Shown here in pieces: positions 18,964 to 19,014 of a stretch of 19,014 bases of DNA. The DNA comes from Theodoxus fluviatilis (taxonomy: Eukaryota; Mollusca; Gastropoda; Cycloneritida; Neritidae), in assembly GCA_034096865.1 (NCBI GenBank), contig JAWQFJ010000563.1, forward strand, positions 73,574 through 92,587. The letters are read 5' to 3'. The first letter of the stretch is position 1; each line of letters opens with the position of its first letter. The position numbers and the translations under genes are program-made. The notes under the pieces are model-generated. The model worked only from the letters and a program-made list of their open reading frames with translations. It was not told where the DNA came from and ran no database searches.

Positions 18964-19014
18964 GTCGGTCGGTCAGTCGGTCGGTCGGCAGGTCGGTCGG
19001 TCAGTCGGTCGGTC
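18964..19014. repeat. GGTC tetranucleotide microsatellite
   Basis: Head-to-tail GGTC with AGTC and GGCA interruptions, running off the end of the window, so its full length is unknown. Confidence 0.95.

Overview
This is a eukaryotic, non-coding-rich window, most likely from a mollusc and probably a gastropod. Three things point there: spliced exons with canonical GT/AG borders, HSPA12-type HSP70 genes (a family known to be expanded in molluscs), and a dispersed element full of TGACCTTGACC / AAGGTCAAGGTCA motifs with GACTCACATGC ends, a style I associate with gastropod genomes. The species assignment is inference.

Layout. Positions 1-8880 are one giant satellite of a 14-bp unit (GGCAGTCTGGGGCT). 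It has two very homogeneous blocks (about 1-2195 and 6159-8570), a badly degenerate centre (about 2196-6158) with poly-T and poly-C tracts, and a decaying right edge. A second satellite of a 12-bp unit (GGTGGGGTAGAA) fills about 8999-9592. All the very long open frames over these satellites are by-products of repeats that lack stop codons; I do not call them genes.

The gene content is HSPA12-like. An exon at 10015-10631 holds the C-terminal half of the ATPase domain of one copy. It is followed, 342 bp on, by the N-terminal exon (10974-11300), a middle exon (12999-13220) and a third exon (14364-14535) of a second copy on the same strand. Exon phases agree: the third exon of copy 2 ends in the phase with which the copy-1 exon begins, so the copies share intron positions and look like tandem duplicates. 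The last exon of copy 1 and the first exon of copy 2 are not visible, which leaves open a fused double-HSPA12 product. Copy 1's exon carries three apparent one-base losses. Copy 2's first visible exon carries a +1/-1 pair. They are either pseudogene damage or consensus errors in G/C runs.

The introns carry their own arrays: a roughly 20-bp TGACAG-rich minisatellite (about 11871-12985), and a 34-bp array (about 13636-14312) in which 15 of 20 units contain the exact palindrome GTCACGTGAC, the CLEAR/E-box consensus of TFEB/MITF factors.

From 14536 to the end is intron or intergenic DNA built of transposable elements. A gastropod-style AGGTCA-rich element (about 14616-18910) appears split by a 3.4-kb insertion (15340-18780) flanked by a possible 7-bp duplication. 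The insertion contains a foldback with two 266-bp arms (16181-16446 and 16487-16752) that differ at one position as read by eye. I found no RNA genes and no CRISPR array.
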